A DNA stretch of 64,000 bases from Mesorhizobium australicum (GTDB lineage: Bacteria > Pseudomonadota > Alphaproteobacteria > Rhizobiales > Rhizobiaceae). Shown piece after piece: positions 25,004 to 34,646 of this stretch. A program made the position numbers and the translations under genes. Below the pieces are notes generated by a model. It had not been told where the DNA came from. It worked only from the letters and a program-made list of their open reading frames with translations, and made no database searches. Each line of letters opens with the position of its first letter. The stretch's first letter is position 1. Where the stretch lies: assembly GCF_900177325.1 (NCBI RefSeq), contig NZ_FXBL01000004.1:2108001-2172000 (forward strand), read 5' to 3'.

Positions 25004-26227
25004 TCAGCTGCCCCGCGTCATGACGATCTGGCCGATCAGGAAGCGGTCGGACAGGGGAAGGCTTGCGCCGCCGAGCGCGCGGGCATGGATGCCGACGGTG
25101 CCTTCGCGCACGACCGGCAGTTCCAGCCCCTCGATGTCGAACTGGCGCAGCTTGAGCGCCACGGCCTCGACGAGCTTCGAGCGGACGCCGGCGGGCATCC
25201 AGCCGTCGATGACGGCGGCCTCGAAGTCGATGACGGCAGAGGAGGCGACGATGGCATAGGCGAGGCCCGCGGCCGCCGTATCGATCCAGGCGTCGAGATG
25301 GGGCGAGAGATCGCCCCATTCTTCCGGCGAGGTCCACAGGATGCCGCCGTCGCGACGGGCGGAGATCAGCGCCTTTTCCAGCACGGCGATCGAGGCGATG
25401 TCGATGAGCTGGACAGGCCGGCCGGAGGCGTCGGGGACGGGCATCGAGCCGAGCGCGCCGGCATTGCCGGTGGGGCCCGCATAGAGCGCACCCTCCAGCA
25501 CCACGCCGCCGCCGATGAAGGCACCGACGTAGAAGTAGACGAAGTTGCGGAAATCGCCGGTTTGCCCGAAGACGAGCTCGGCGCCGCAGGCGGCGGTCGC
25601 ATCGTTCTGGAGATAGACGGGGAAGGGGAGCTCGGCCGAAAGCGCCGCCCGGATGTCGATCGAGCGCCACTCGTCCATCACCGAGCGCGGCGCGCCGACG
25701 GCGTCCGCCCAATTCCACAGTTCGAACGGCATGGCGATGCCGAGACCGGCGACGCGCCGGCGCTGCGTGGCGTCGAGCCGACCGAGCAGGTCCGCGATGC
25801 CCAAACGTGCGAAGTCGAGCGTCGCGCGCGCCTCCGGATAGGCATAGGTCGAATGCGTCATGCCGCGGATCGCGCCGCGGAAGTCGATCAGCACGAGGTC
25901 GGCGCTGCGGCGGCCGATCTTCAGGCCGAGGAAGAATGCTCCCTCCGGGTTGAGCGACATCGGGACCGAGGGCTGGCCGACCTTTCCGCGGATCGGCTCG
26001 CCGCGCAGCAGCAGCTCCTCGCCTTCCAGCTCGCGCATGATCACCGAGATCGTCTGCGCGGACAGGCCGGTGATGCGGGCGATGTCGGTCTTGGCGAGCG
26101 CGCCGTGCTGACGCACGAGCGAGAGGACGAGGCGCTCGTTGTAGTCGCGCATGCCGCTCTGGTTCGTGCCCCGGCGGGAGCCGAGATCACGCGGTGCATT
26201 GTCCGCGCGCAGCGCAGCGCTGTCCAT
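25004..26227 (-). CDS. frcR: ROK-family transcriptional regulator of fructose genes
   Basis: A 407-residue regulator with an N-terminal winged helix (about residues 28-90, ALAKTDIARITGLSAQTISVIMRELEGEELL) and a ROK sugar-kinase-like domain (about 95-400) with DATAACGAELVFG and YVGAFIGGGVVLEGALYAGPTGNAGALG. The zinc motif CxCGxxGCxE found in many ROK proteins is absent. It is divergent from the sugar transporter, with a 208-bp control region containing an inverted repeat, and leads the operon with the kinase. Fructose or its phosphate is the likely inducer (inference). The symbol is by analogy with rhizobial frc loci. Confidence 0.82.
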   Translation of the reverse strand: MDSAALRADNAPRDLGSRRGTNQSGMRDYNERLVLSLVRQHGALAKTDIARITGLSAQTISVIMRELEGEELLLRGEPIRGKVGQPSVPMSLNPEGAFFLGLKIGRRSADLVLIDFRGAIRGMTHSTYAYPEARATLDFARLGIADLLGRLDATQRRRVAGLGIAMPFELWNWADAVGAPRSVMDEWRSIDIRAALSAELPFPVYLQNDATAACGAELVFGQTGDFRNFVYFYVGAFIGGGVVLEGALYAGPTGNAGALGSMPVPDASGRPVQLIDIASIAVLEKALISARRDGGILWTSPEEWGDLSPHLDAWIDTAAAGLAYAIVASSAVIDFEAAVIDGWMPAGVRSKLVEAVALKLRQFDIEGLELPVVREGTVGIHARALGGASLPLSDRFLIGQIVMTRGS

Positions 26228-26286
26228 CGTGCCCCTCCCTAGGCGCCGTCGATTTTCGGGACAGTCTGACGCCGCATCTTGGATGT

Positions 26287-26320
26287 GTCAATAATAAATA
26301 AGTGTGAATTATCTATTGAC
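26287..26320. promoter_or_regulatory. inverted repeat in the frcR-frcB control region
   Basis: Arms GTCAATA (26287-26293) and TATTGAC (26314-26320) are separated by 20 AT-rich bases, a local contrast with the GC-rich surroundings. The pair lies 60 bp from the frcR start and 116 bp from frcB, and the right arm contains the -35-like TTGACT. It is the best candidate binding site for the ROK regulator. Confidence 0.5.
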
Positions 26321-26435
26321 TCGTCGCCGTTCATCGTGTTCGCTTAGGGCGTATCCTGGCCCTCGTGGCGGGTGCCGCCGTCAGGGAGGCCGGCGTGATG
26401 CCTTCAACATCGTCACTTTTCCCGGGAGGACTACC

Positions 26436-27470
26436 GTGACCACATCCGCAATCCTGAAAACGACCGTCTTCGGCGCGGCCGCGGCTGCGCTCCTGGCGCT
26501 GTCGGCGCCCGCTTCCGCCGCTGGCGTCGGCGCCTGCCTGATCACCAAGACCGACACCAACCCCTTCTTCGTGAAGATGAAGGAAGGCGCGACCGCAAAG
26601 GCCGCCGAGATCGGCGTCGACCTCAAATCCTATGCCGGCAAGATCGACGGCGATTCCGAGAGCCAGGTGGCTGCCATCGAGACCTGCATCGCCGACGGCG
26701 CCAAGGGCATTCTCATCACCGCCTCCGACACGGCCGGCATCGTGCCGGCGGTGAAGAAGGCGCGCGACGCGGGCATTCTGGTGATCGCGCTCGACACGCC
26801 GCTCGAGCCCGCCGACGCCGCCGATGCGACCTTTGCGACCGACAATCTTCTGGCCGGCGAACTGATCGGCAAATGGGCCGCCGCGACGCTGGGCGACAAG
26901 GCGAAGGACGCGAAGGTTGCCTTCCTCGACCTGACCCCGTCGCAGCCGACCGTCGACGTGCTGCGCGACCAGGGCTTCATGAAGGGGTTTGGCATCGACG
27001 TGAAGGACATCAACAAGATCGGCGACGAGGACGATCCACGCATCGTCGGCCACGACGTGACCAACGGCAACGAGGAGGGCGGCCGCAAGGCGATGGAGAA
27101 CCTTCTCCAAAAGGACCCGGGCATCAACGTCGTCCACACCATCAACGAGCCGGCCGCGGCCGGCGCCTACGAGGCGCTGAAGGCAGTGGGCATGGAGAAG
27201 GGCGTGCTGATCGTCTCGGTCGATGGCGGCTGCCCGGGCGTGAAGAACGTCGAGGCCGGCATCATCGGCGCGACTTCGCAGCAATATCCGCTGCTGATGG
27301 CCTCGCTCGGCGTCGAGGCGATCAAGAAGTTCGCCGAGACGGGCGAGAAGCCGAAGCCGACGGAAGGCAAGGCCTTCTTCGACACCGGCGTGGCGCTGGT
27401 GACCGACAAGCCCGCGGAGGGCGTGCCGTCGATCAGTGTCAAGGAAGGCACGGAGAAGTGCTGGGGGTGA
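26436..27470 (+). CDS. frcB: fructose/ribose-type ABC transporter substrate-binding protein
   Basis: Periplasmic binding protein of 344 residues for a CUT2-type sugar transporter. Start GTG 26436 has an excellent ribosome site, GGGAGGA, five bases upstream. The signal peptide ends near residue 28 (LSAPASA). The mature chain has the type I binding fold: [53 protein letters not shown] and [26 protein letters not shown]. It heads the rightward operon frcB-frcC-frcA. Substrate assignment to fructose rests on similarity to S. meliloti FrcB and on the adjacent kinase and regulator. Confidence 0.85.
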   Translation: MTTSAILKTTVFGAAAAALLALSAPASAAGVGACLITKTDTNPFFVKMKEGATAKAAEIGVDLKSYAGKIDGDSESQVAAIETCIADGAKGILITASDTAGIVPAVKKARDAGILVIALDTPLEPADAADATFATDNLLAGELIGKWAAATLGDKAKDAKVAFLDLTPSQPTVDVLRDQGFMKGFGIDVKDINKIGDEDDPRIVGHDVTNGNEEGGRKAMENLLQKDPGINVVHTINEPAAAGAYEALKAVGMEKGVLIVSVDGGCPGVKNVEAGIIGATSQQYPLLMASLGVEAIKKFAETGEKPKPTEGKAFFDTGVALVTDKPAEGVPSISVKEGTEKCWG

Positions 27471-27881
27471 GAACCCGGTTCGCGCAGCGAATTCGCCGTG
27501 CCGGTGGCACGGCGAAAGGGTTCGAACGCCGGGGAGCTGCCGCAGGCAGCGGGACCCGGGCCGGGCGACGGTGGAGCGTGCAGTTCTCTCATCCGGCCGC
27601 TTCGCGGCCACCTGAGCCGGGGCGAGCCAACGGTCTCGCCCGTCCTTCGGACCCCAGGGGGAGAAGGGGCGCAGGCAGCGCGACCCAGGCCGGGCGAAGC
27701 TGGGATTACCCCCACCCCTACCCCTCCAGGGGGAGGGGACCTGGAGGCGGCGCTGCTTGCACGCAGTGACTTGATTCCCGTCCTCGCCGGGCGGACCATT
27801 GCTGAAAAGCTCCTTCGGGCGGCGTGACCGTCCGGAGAAGCCGATCGCCCAGCTTAGGGCGGCTTCAGGGAGGAGGCCAAC
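27471..27881. repeat. intergenic mosaic repeat region between frcB and frcC
   Basis: A 411-bp spacer inside the transport operon, packed with repeats and hairpins and containing no gene. Two near-identical copies of about 34 bp, starting GCAGGCAGC, lie at 27542-27575 and 27671-27704. Between and after them are GGCCGC-TTC-GCGGCC (27595-27609), GGGCGAG...CTCGCCC (27620-27641), a GTCC-TTC-GGAC stem (about 27642-27652), and a CCCCTCC...GGAGGGG stem (about 27724-27741). This layout resembles the palindromic intergenic mosaic elements of rhizobia. It may trim or stabilise mRNA so that frcB is made in excess over frcC-frcA. Confidence 0.7.
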
Positions 27882-28964
27882 ATGGCCGATACGATACCGG
27901 CTTCGCAGCCATCGCAGGAATTCGAGAAGGTGCTGGTCGACAGCTCCAAGTCCGTCGCGTCGTTCGACGGGCATGACAGAGGCCCGTTGCAGAAGGCACA
28001 GCACTTCCTGCACGGCAATCCGGCGGCGGTGCCGCTGATCGTGTTGGTTCTCTCGCTGCTGATCTTCGGCGTGATCCTCGGATCGAAGTTCTTTTCCGCC
28101 TTCACCATGACGCTGATTCTGCAGCAGGTGGCGATCGTCGGCATCGTCGGCGCGGCGCAGACATTGGTGATCCTGACGGCCGGCATCGACCTGTCGGTCG
28201 GCGCCATCATGGTGCTGTCGTCGGTGGTGATGGGGCAGTTCGCGTTCCGCTACGGCCTGCCGCCGTCGATCGCCGTGCTGTGCGGCTTCGCCGTCGGCGC
28301 GCTGTGCGGCTGGATCAACGGCGTGCTGGTGGCCTACTGGAGGCTGCCGCCCTTCATCGTGACGCTGGGCACCTGGCAGATCGTACTGGCCGCCAACTTC
28401 CTCTACTCGGCCAACGAGACGATACGCAGCCAGGACATCGAGGCGCAGGCGCCGCTGTTGCAATTGTTCGGCGCGAGCTTCCGGGTCGGCAACGCGGTCT
28501 TTACGCTGGGCGTCGTGACGATGGTGCTGCTGGTGCTGCTGCTCTGGTACATCCTCAACCACACGGCGTACGGCCGGCATCTTTATGCGATCGGCGACGA
28601 TCCGGACTCGGCGGAACTGGCCGGCGTGCGCGTCAAGCCGATGCTGGTGTCGGTCTATGTGATTTCGGGGCTGATCTGCGCGCTGGCCGGCTGGGCGCTC
28701 ATCGGCCGGCTCGGCTCCGTGTCGCCGACGGCGGGCCAGTTCGCCAATATCGAATCCATCACGGCGGTGGTGATCGGCGGCATCTCGCTGTTTGGCGGGC
28801 GCGGTTCGATCCTCGGCATGCTGTTCGGCGCGCTGATCGTCGGCGTGTTCTCGCTGGGTCTCAGGCTCTGGGGCACGGACCCGCAATGGACCTACCTGCT
28901 CATCGGCGTGCTCATCATCGCAGCGGTCGCCATCGACCAGTGGATCAGAAAGGTTGCAGGCTGA
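27882..28964 (+). CDS. frcC: sugar ABC transporter permease (FrcC/RbsC type)
   Basis: Inner-membrane permease of 360 residues with about nine or ten helices after an unusually long polar N-terminus (residues 1-45). Typical CUT2 motifs are GAAQTLVILTAGIDLSVGAIM, LPPFIVTLGTWQI, YAIGDDPDSAELAGVRVK and SITAVVIGGISLFGGRGS. The start has GGGAGGAGG seven bases upstream. Its stop shares one base with the frcA start (TGATG). Separated from frcB by the repeat-rich spacer, it is still on the same strand and probably the same transcript. Confidence 0.9.
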   Translation: MADTIPASQPSQEFEKVLVDSSKSVASFDGHDRGPLQKAQHFLHGNPAAVPLIVLVLSLLIFGVILGSKFFSAFTMTLILQQVAIVGIVGAAQTLVILTAGIDLSVGAIMVLSSVVMGQFAFRYGLPPSIAVLCGFAVGALCGWINGVLVAYWRLPPFIVTLGTWQIVLAANFLYSANETIRSQDIEAQAPLLQLFGASFRVGNAVFTLGVVTMVLLVLLLWYILNHTAYGRHLYAIGDDPDSAELAGVRVKPMLVSVYVISGLICALAGWALIGRLGSVSPTAGQFANIESITAVVIGGISLFGGRGSILGMLFGALIVGVFSLGLRLWGTDPQWTYLLIGVLIIAAVAIDQWIRKVAG

Positions 28965-29746
28965 TGTCTGAAAAGCCCATCCTCACCGCGCGCGGCCTCG
29001 TGAAGCGCTACGGCCGCGTCACCGCCCTCGACCGGGCCGACTTCGATCTCAATCACGGCGAGATCCTCGCCGTGATCGGCGACAATGGGGCGGGGAAGTC
29101 CTCGCTGATCAAGGCGATCTCCGGCGCGGTCACGCCCGACGAGGGCGAAATCGAGCTGGACGGACAGAAGGTGGCGTTCAAGTCACCGATGGAAGCGCGC
29201 GCCGCCGGCATCGAGACTGTCTACCAGAACCTGGCGCTGTCGCCGGCGCTGTCGATCGCCGACAACATGTTCCTCGGCCGCGAGATCAGGAAGCCGGGCT
29301 TCATGGGACAGTGGCTGCGCATGCTCGACCGCCCGGCGATGGAGAAGCGCGCGCGGGAAAAGCTGTCCGAGCTTGGTTTGATGACGATCCAGAACATCGG
29401 CCAGGCGGTGGAGACGCTGTCGGGCGGACAGCGGCAGGGCGTGTCGGTGGCGCGCGCGGCAGCTTTCGGCTCGAAGGTGATCATCATGGACGAACCTACG
29501 GCTGCGTTGGGCGTCAAGGAATCGCGCCGCGTGCTGGAGCTGATCCTCGACGTGCGCCGCCGTGGCGTGCCGATCGTGCTGATCTCGCACAATATGCCGC
29601 ACGTCTTCGAAGTGGCCGACCGGATTCACATCCACCGGCTGGGGCGCAGGCTGTGCGTCGTCGATCCGAAGCAGATCTCGATGTCGGACGCCGTGGCGCT
29701 GATGACCGGGGCAAAGAAGCCACCGGAGGATGCCCTGGCGGCGTGA
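28964..29746 (+). CDS. frcA: sugar ABC transporter ATPase (FrcA type, single NBD)
   Basis: ATPase of 260 residues for the FrcB-FrcC transporter. Walker A GDNGAGKS begins at residue 39, the signature is LSGGQRQGVSVARA, Walker B is VIIMDEPTAALG, and the switch His is in LISHNMPH. Most CUT2 transporters have a double-length ATPase (RbsA); this single-domain form matches FrcA and must act as a homodimer. The start overlaps the permease stop by one base. After it comes a 145-bp gap, then glgP on the same strand. Confidence 0.88.
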   Translation: MSEKPILTARGLVKRYGRVTALDRADFDLNHGEILAVIGDNGAGKSSLIKAISGAVTPDEGEIELDGQKVAFKSPMEARAAGIETVYQNLALSPALSIADNMFLGREIRKPGFMGQWLRMLDRPAMEKRAREKLSELGLMTIQNIGQAVETLSGGQRQGVSVARAAAFGSKVIIMDEPTAALGVKESRRVLELILDVRRRGVPIVLISHNMPHVFEVADRIHIHRLGRRLCVVDPKQISMSDAVALMTGAKKPPEDALAA

Positions 29747-29891
29747 CGGAGTTCGGCGCGGAGCCTTCCGGAGCGAAGAATACCGTTTGAGTTCCGGATT
29801 TTCGCCGCTAGCATGACGTTCGGGAGGAGTGAAGGAAACCTGGAGCGGCTGGCGGCCGAGGGGTCCGCCGTTTCCGACACGAGGGCGACCC

Positions 29892-32360
29892 ATGAACCAG
29901 GCGATGACGACCGAACTTCCCAGACCTTCCCCCAAGAGCAGCGACCCGGCGGAACTGGCCGAGGAAGTCCTCTACTGCCTGACCTACCGGATCGGGAAGA
30001 ACGCGTCGGTGGCGACGCGGCATGACTGGCTGACCGCCGCGATCCAGGTGGTGCGCGACCGCGTCATCGAGCGCTGGATCGAATCCACCAAGGCCGCCTA
30101 CGACACCAAGGCGAAGCGGGTCTACTACCTGTCGATGGAGTTCCTGATCGGCCGGCTGATGCGCGACGCCTTCTCCAACATCGGCATGCTGGAGGATATG
30201 CGCAAGGCGCTGGCGACGCTGGGCGTCGACATCGAGACGATCGCGGCCCTCGAACCGGACGCAGCCCTCGGCAATGGCGGCCTCGGACGGCTCGCGGCCT
30301 GCTTCATGGAGAGCATGGCGACCGTCAACGTTCCCGCGCACGGCTACGGCATCCGTTACGTGCACGGCCTGTTCCGGCAGGAATTCTCCGACGGCTGGCA
30401 GGTGGAACTGCCGGAAACCTGGCTCGACCACGGCAATCCGTGGGAGTTCGAGCGCCGCGAGCGGTCGATCGAGATCGGCTTCGGCGGGACTGTCCAGTCG
30501 GTGACTGACGCGAAGGGGCGGCTGGAACGGCATGTCTGGAAGCCGAACCACAGCGTGATCGCGGTGGCCTACGACACCCCGGTCGTCGGCTGGCGCGGAG
30601 CGCGGGTGAACACGCTGCGGCTCTGGTCGGCGCTGCCGGTCGACCCGATCATGCTCGCCGCCTTCAATGCCGGCGACCATATCGGCGCGCTGCGCGAGAG
30701 CAACATGGCCGAGGCGCTGACGCGGGTGCTCTATCCGGCGGATTCGCATATCGAGGGCCAGGAACTGCGGCTGAGGCAGGAGTATTTCTTCTCCGCCGCG
30801 TCCCTGCAGGACATCATCCACCGGCACCTCGGCCAGTACGGCGAACTGCTGTCGCTGCCCGACAAGGCGGCGATCCACATGAACGACACGCATCCGGCGA
30901 TCGCGGTGGCCGAGCTGATGCGGCTGTTGATGGACGTGCACGGCCACGACTTCGACACCGCCTGGGACATTTCCAAGCGCACCTTCGCCTACACAAACCA
31001 CACGCTTCTGCCGGAGGCGCTGGAAAGCTGGCCGGTGACGGTGTTCGAGCGCCTCCTGCCGCGGCACATGCAGATCGTCTACGCGATCAACGCGCAGGTG
31101 CTGCACGAGGCCCGCGCCAAGGAAGGCTTCACCGACGCGCACATACGCTCGATCTCGCTGATCGGCGAGGACGGCGAGCGGCGCGTGCGGATGGGCAACC
31201 TGGCCTTTGCGGCCTCGCACTCGATCAACGGCGTGTCGGCGCTGCACACCGATCTGATGAAGCAGACCGTGTTCCACGACCTGCACATGCTCTATCCGGA
31301 CCGGATCAACAACAAGACCAACGGCATCACGCCACGCCGCTGGATGATGCAGGCCAATCCCGGCCTGACCTCGCTGGTGCGCGAGGCGATCGGCGACGGC
31401 TTCCTCGACGACATCGAGAAGATCTCCGAGCTGGACAAGTTCGCCGACGATGCAGCCTTCCGCGAGAAGTTCGCCGCCGTGAAGCGGGCGAACAAGGAGC
31501 GCATGGCGACCCTCGCGCATGAGCGGACCGGCGCGTGGATCGATCCGTCGGCCATGTTCGACATCCAGATCAAGCGCATCCACGAATACAAGCGCCAGCT
31601 CCTGAACATCCTGGAGGCGGTGGCGCTCTACGACCAGATCCGCAGCAATCCGGACAAGGACTGGGTGCCGCGGGTGAAGCTGTTCGGCGGCAAGGCGGCG
31701 CCCAGCTACCACAATGCCAAGCTGATCATAAAGCTCGCCAACGACGTCTCGCGGGCGATCAACGGCGACCCTTCGGTGCGCGGCCTGCTGAAGGTCGTGT
31801 TCATGCCGAACTACAACGTCTCGATGGCCGAGGTGATGGTGCCGTCGGCGGATCTCTCCGAGCAGATCTCGACCGCGGGGCTGGAGGCGTCCGGCACCGG
31901 CAACATGAAGTTCGCGCTCAACGGCGCGATCACCATCGGCACGCTCGACGGCGCCAATGTCGAGATCAAGGAATGCGTCGGCGACGACAATATCGTCATC
32001 TTTGGCCTGACGGCCGAGGAGGTCGCCGAGCGCCGCGCCGGCGGCTACGAGCCGCGCGCGATCATCGAGGGTTCTCCCGAACTGTCGCAGGCGCTGTCGG
32101 CGATCTCGTCCGGCGTGTTCTCGCCCGACGACCCGAACCGCTATCGCGACCTGATCGACGGCCTCTACAACCACGACTGGTTCATGGTCGCGGCGGATTT
32201 CGACGCCTTCTGCAAGGCGCAGCGCGAGGTCGACCAGCTGTGGAGGAACAGCCCGCAATGGCTGTCCAAAGCGATCCGCAACACTGCGCGGATGGCCTTC
32301 TTCTCGTCTGACCGCACCATCAGGCAATACGCCCGCGAAATCTGGAACGTGCCCGTCTGA
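29892..32360 (+). CDS. glgP: glycogen phosphorylase GlgP
   Basis: GT35 enzyme of 822 residues that releases glucose 1-phosphate from glycogen. ATG 29892 was chosen from conserved sequence soon after. Conserved blocks include YYLSMEFLIGR, ALGNGGLGRLAACFMES, GYGIRYVHGLF and the PLP-binding EASGTGNMKFALNG, where Lys673 would carry pyridoxal phosphate. It leads the glycogen cluster glgP-glgB-glgC-glgA-pgm, the order known in Agrobacterium. The 145 bp between frcA and glgP probably contain its promoter, though I cannot place the boxes. Cytoplasmic. Confidence 0.96.
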   Translation: MNQAMTTELPRPSPKSSDPAELAEEVLYCLTYRIGKNASVATRHDWLTAAIQVVRDRVIERWIESTKAAYDTKAKRVYYLSMEFLIGRLMRDAFSNIGMLEDMRKALATLGVDIETIAALEPDAALGNGGLGRLAACFMESMATVNVPAHGYGIRYVHGLFRQEFSDGWQVELPETWLDHGNPWEFERRERSIEIGFGGTVQSVTDAKGRLERHVWKPNHSVIAVAYDTPVVGWRGARVNTLRLWSALPVDPIMLAAFNAGDHIGALRESNMAEALTRVLYPADSHIEGQELRLRQEYFFSAASLQDIIHRHLGQYGELLSLPDKAAIHMNDTHPAIAVAELMRLLMDVHGHDFDTAWDISKRTFAYTNHTLLPEALESWPVTVFERLLPRHMQIVYAINAQVLHEARAKEGFTDAHIRSISLIGEDGERRVRMGNLAFAASHSINGVSALHTDLMKQTVFHDLHMLYPDRINNKTNGITPRRWMMQANPGLTSLVREAIGDGFLDDIEKISELDKFADDAAFREKFAAVKRANKERMATLAHERTGAWIDPSAMFDIQIKRIHEYKRQLLNILEAVALYDQIRSNPDKDWVPRVKLFGGKAAPSYHNAKLIIKLANDVSRAINGDPSVRGLLKVVFMPNYNVSMAEVMVPSADLSEQISTAGLEASGTGNMKFALNGAITIGTLDGANVEIKECVGDDNIVIFGLTAEEVAERRAGGYEPRAIIEGSPELSQALSAISSGVFSPDDPNRYRDLIDGLYNHDWFMVAADFDAFCKAQREVDQLWRNSPQWLSKAIRNTARMAFFSSDRTIRQYAREIWNVPV

Positions 32361-32413
32361 TCGGAGGAGACGATCCGGGAACAGCATACCGAGCAAGGGG
32401 GGAAGACGAGGGC

Positions 32414-34627
32414 ATGAGGAGGACGACCCCCAGGGCCGCGGCGAAGGCCGCGGACGGACGCGTGTCCGCCGGCGACGTCGATGCCGTCGTCGCCGGAACG
32501 CATGGCGACCCGTTCGCGATCCTGGGCGTCCATCCGGCCGGCAAGGGATATGTCGCGCGCTGCTTCATCCCCCATGCGGGCAGCGTCGAGGCCTTCACGC
32601 TGGACGGCACGCCGTGCGGCGTGCTGCAGTCGCGCCACGGAGCGGGCTTCTTCGAGGGAGAGGTGAGCCTCGAGGCCCGCCAGCCGCTGAAATACCGCGC
32701 CGCCAATGCAGGCGGCGAGTGGTGGATCACCGATCCCTATTCCTTCGGCCCCGTGCTGGGGCCGATGGACGACTACTATATCGCCGAGGGTTCGCATCTC
32801 AGGCTCTTCGACAAGCTGGGCGCCCACCTGATCGAGCATGAGGGAGCGAGCGGCGTCCATTTCGCCGTCTGGGCGCCGAATGCGAAACGCGTCTCGATCG
32901 TCGGCGATTTCAACGAATGGGACGGCCGCCGGCACGTGATGCGCCTGCGCAAGGATGTCGGCATCTGGGAAGTGTTCGTGCCCGACATCGGCGCGGGCCG
33001 GCCCTACAAGTTCGAGATCATCGCTGGAAACGGCAAGGCCGTACCGCTGAAGGCCGATCCCTTCGCTTTCCGCTCGGAGCTGAGGCCTGCCACGGCCTCG
33101 GTGACGGAGAAGCCGCTGGCGCATGAATGGGGCGACCAGGCGCATCGCGACTTCTGGCGCAGCGTCGACATCCGCCGCCAGCCGATCACGACCTACGAGG
33201 TGCATGCCGGATCCTGGCAGCGCCGCGACGACGGCACCTTCCTGTCGTGGGACGAACTCGCCGACCGGCTGATCCCCTATGTCGCGGACATGGGCTTCAC
33301 CCATATCGAGTTCCTGCCGATCACCGAGCACCCCTACGACCCGTCATGGGGCTACCAGACAACGGGGCTCTATGCGCCCACGGCGCGTTTCGGCGAGCCG
33401 GAGGGTTTCGCGCGCTTCGTCGACGGCGCGCACCGCGCCGGCATCGGCGTCATCCTCGACTGGGTCCCGGCGCATTTTCCGACCGATGCGCACGGCCTGT
33501 CGCGCTTCGACGGCACCGCGCTCTACGAGCACGCCGACCCGCGCAAGGGCTTCCATCCGGACTGGAAGACGGCGATCTACAATTTCGGCCGCCGCGAGGT
33601 GAAATCCTACCTCGTCAACAATGCGCTGTTCTGGGCGGAGAAATACCATCTCGACGGGCTCAGGGTCGATGCGGTCGCATCGATGCTCTACCTCGACTAC
33701 TCGCGCAAGGCGGGGGAATGGATCCCCAACGAGAAGGGCGGGCGCGAGAACCTGGAGGCGGTGCGCTTCCTGCAGGACATGAACAAGGCCGTTTACGGCC
33801 AGCATCCGGGCGTGATGACCATCGCGGAGGAATCGACCTCCTGGCCGAAGGTGTCGCAGCCGGTGCACGAGGGCGGGCTCGGCTTCGGCTTCAAGTGGAA
33901 CATGGGCTTCATGCACGACACGCTGTCGTACCTGTCGCGCGAGCCGGTGCACCGCAAGCATCACCACGACGAGATCACCTTCGGACTGCTCTACGCCTTC
34001 TCGGAGAATTTCGTCCTGCCGCTCAGCCATGACGAGGTGGTGCACGGCAAGGGGACGCTGCTCAACAAGATGGCGGGCGACGACTGGCAGAAGTTCGCGA
34101 CGCTGCGCGCCTATTACGGCTTCATGTGGGGCTATCCGGGCAAGAAGCTCTTGTTCATGGGCCAGGAGTTTGCCCAACGCGCCGAATGGAGCGAGGCGAA
34201 GGCGCTCGACTGGCAATTGCTGCAATACGGTCCGCATGAGGGCATGCGCCAGCTGGTGCGCGACCTGAACCATGTCTACCGCTCGAAGCCCGCGCTGCAC
34301 GCGCGCGACTGCGAGCCGGAGGGCTTTTCCTGGCTGGTGGTCGACGACCGGCAGAACTCGGTCTTCGCCTGGTTGCGCTCGGCGCCAGGCGCCAATCCAG
34401 TCGCGGTCGTGTCAAATTTCACGCCGGTGCGGCGCGAGAACTATCGCATCCCGCTGCCGAGGGCCGGCGAGTGGCGCGAGATCGTGAACACCGACGCAGG
34501 TTTCTACGGCGGCACGGGTGCGGGGAACTTCGGGCGGGTGATCGCCCTTGAAGGCGGGGGAGGAGCGGGCGCCGAGGTGACCTTGCCGCCGCTGGCCACG
34601 CTGATGTTCGAGTTCGTTCCGCAATGA
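32414..34627 (+). CDS. glgB: 1,4-alpha-glucan branching enzyme GlgB
   Basis: GH13/CBM48 enzyme of 737 residues that introduces alpha-1,6 branches in glycogen. An N-terminal carbohydrate-binding region (WAPNAKRVSIVGDFNEWDGRRH, about residues 155-176) precedes the catalytic barrel with WGYQTTGLYAPTARFG, nucleophile Asp419 in LRVDAVASMLY, acid/base Glu472 in IAEESTSWP, and the transition-state Asp in LSHDEVVHGK. Its length matches two-N-domain branching enzymes. It starts 53 bp after glgP and ends 19 bp before glgC. Confidence 0.96.
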   Translation: MRRTTPRAAAKAADGRVSAGDVDAVVAGTHGDPFAILGVHPAGKGYVARCFIPHAGSVEAFTLDGTPCGVLQSRHGAGFFEGEVSLEARQPLKYRAANAGGEWWITDPYSFGPVLGPMDDYYIAEGSHLRLFDKLGAHLIEHEGASGVHFAVWAPNAKRVSIVGDFNEWDGRRHVMRLRKDVGIWEVFVPDIGAGRPYKFEIIAGNGKAVPLKADPFAFRSELRPATASVTEKPLAHEWGDQAHRDFWRSVDIRRQPITTYEVHAGSWQRRDDGTFLSWDELADRLIPYVADMGFTHIEFLPITEHPYDPSWGYQTTGLYAPTARFGEPEGFARFVDGAHRAGIGVILDWVPAHFPTDAHGLSRFDGTALYEHADPRKGFHPDWKTAIYNFGRREVKSYLVNNALFWAEKYHLDGLRVDAVASMLYLDYSRKAGEWIPNEKGGRENLEAVRFLQDMNKAVYGQHPGVMTIAEESTSWPKVSQPVHEGGLGFGFKWNMGFMHDTLSYLSREPVHRKHHHDEITFGLLYAFSENFVLPLSHDEVVHGKGTLLNKMAGDDWQKFATLRAYYGFMWGYPGKKLLFMGQEFAQRAEWSEAKALDWQLLQYGPHEGMRQLVRDLNHVYRSKPALHARDCEPEGFSWLVVDDRQNSVFAWLRSAPGANPVAVVSNFTPVRRENYRIPLPRAGEWREIVNTDAGFYGGTGAGNFGRVIALEGGGGAGAEVTLPPLATLMFEFVPQ

Positions 34628-34646
34628 CGGACAAAGGGAGGAGTGA

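Noticed and set aside
26331..28886. Long minus-strand frame of 851 codons across frcB-frcC
   Set aside because: It runs opposite two clear transport genes and the repeat spacer, with low-complexity Arg/His/Asp-rich product and no ribosome site; a compositional artefact.
29808..32396. Minus-strand frame of 862 codons opposite glgP
   Set aside because: Same type of shadow; glgP on the plus strand has full-length family similarity and its catalytic lysine.
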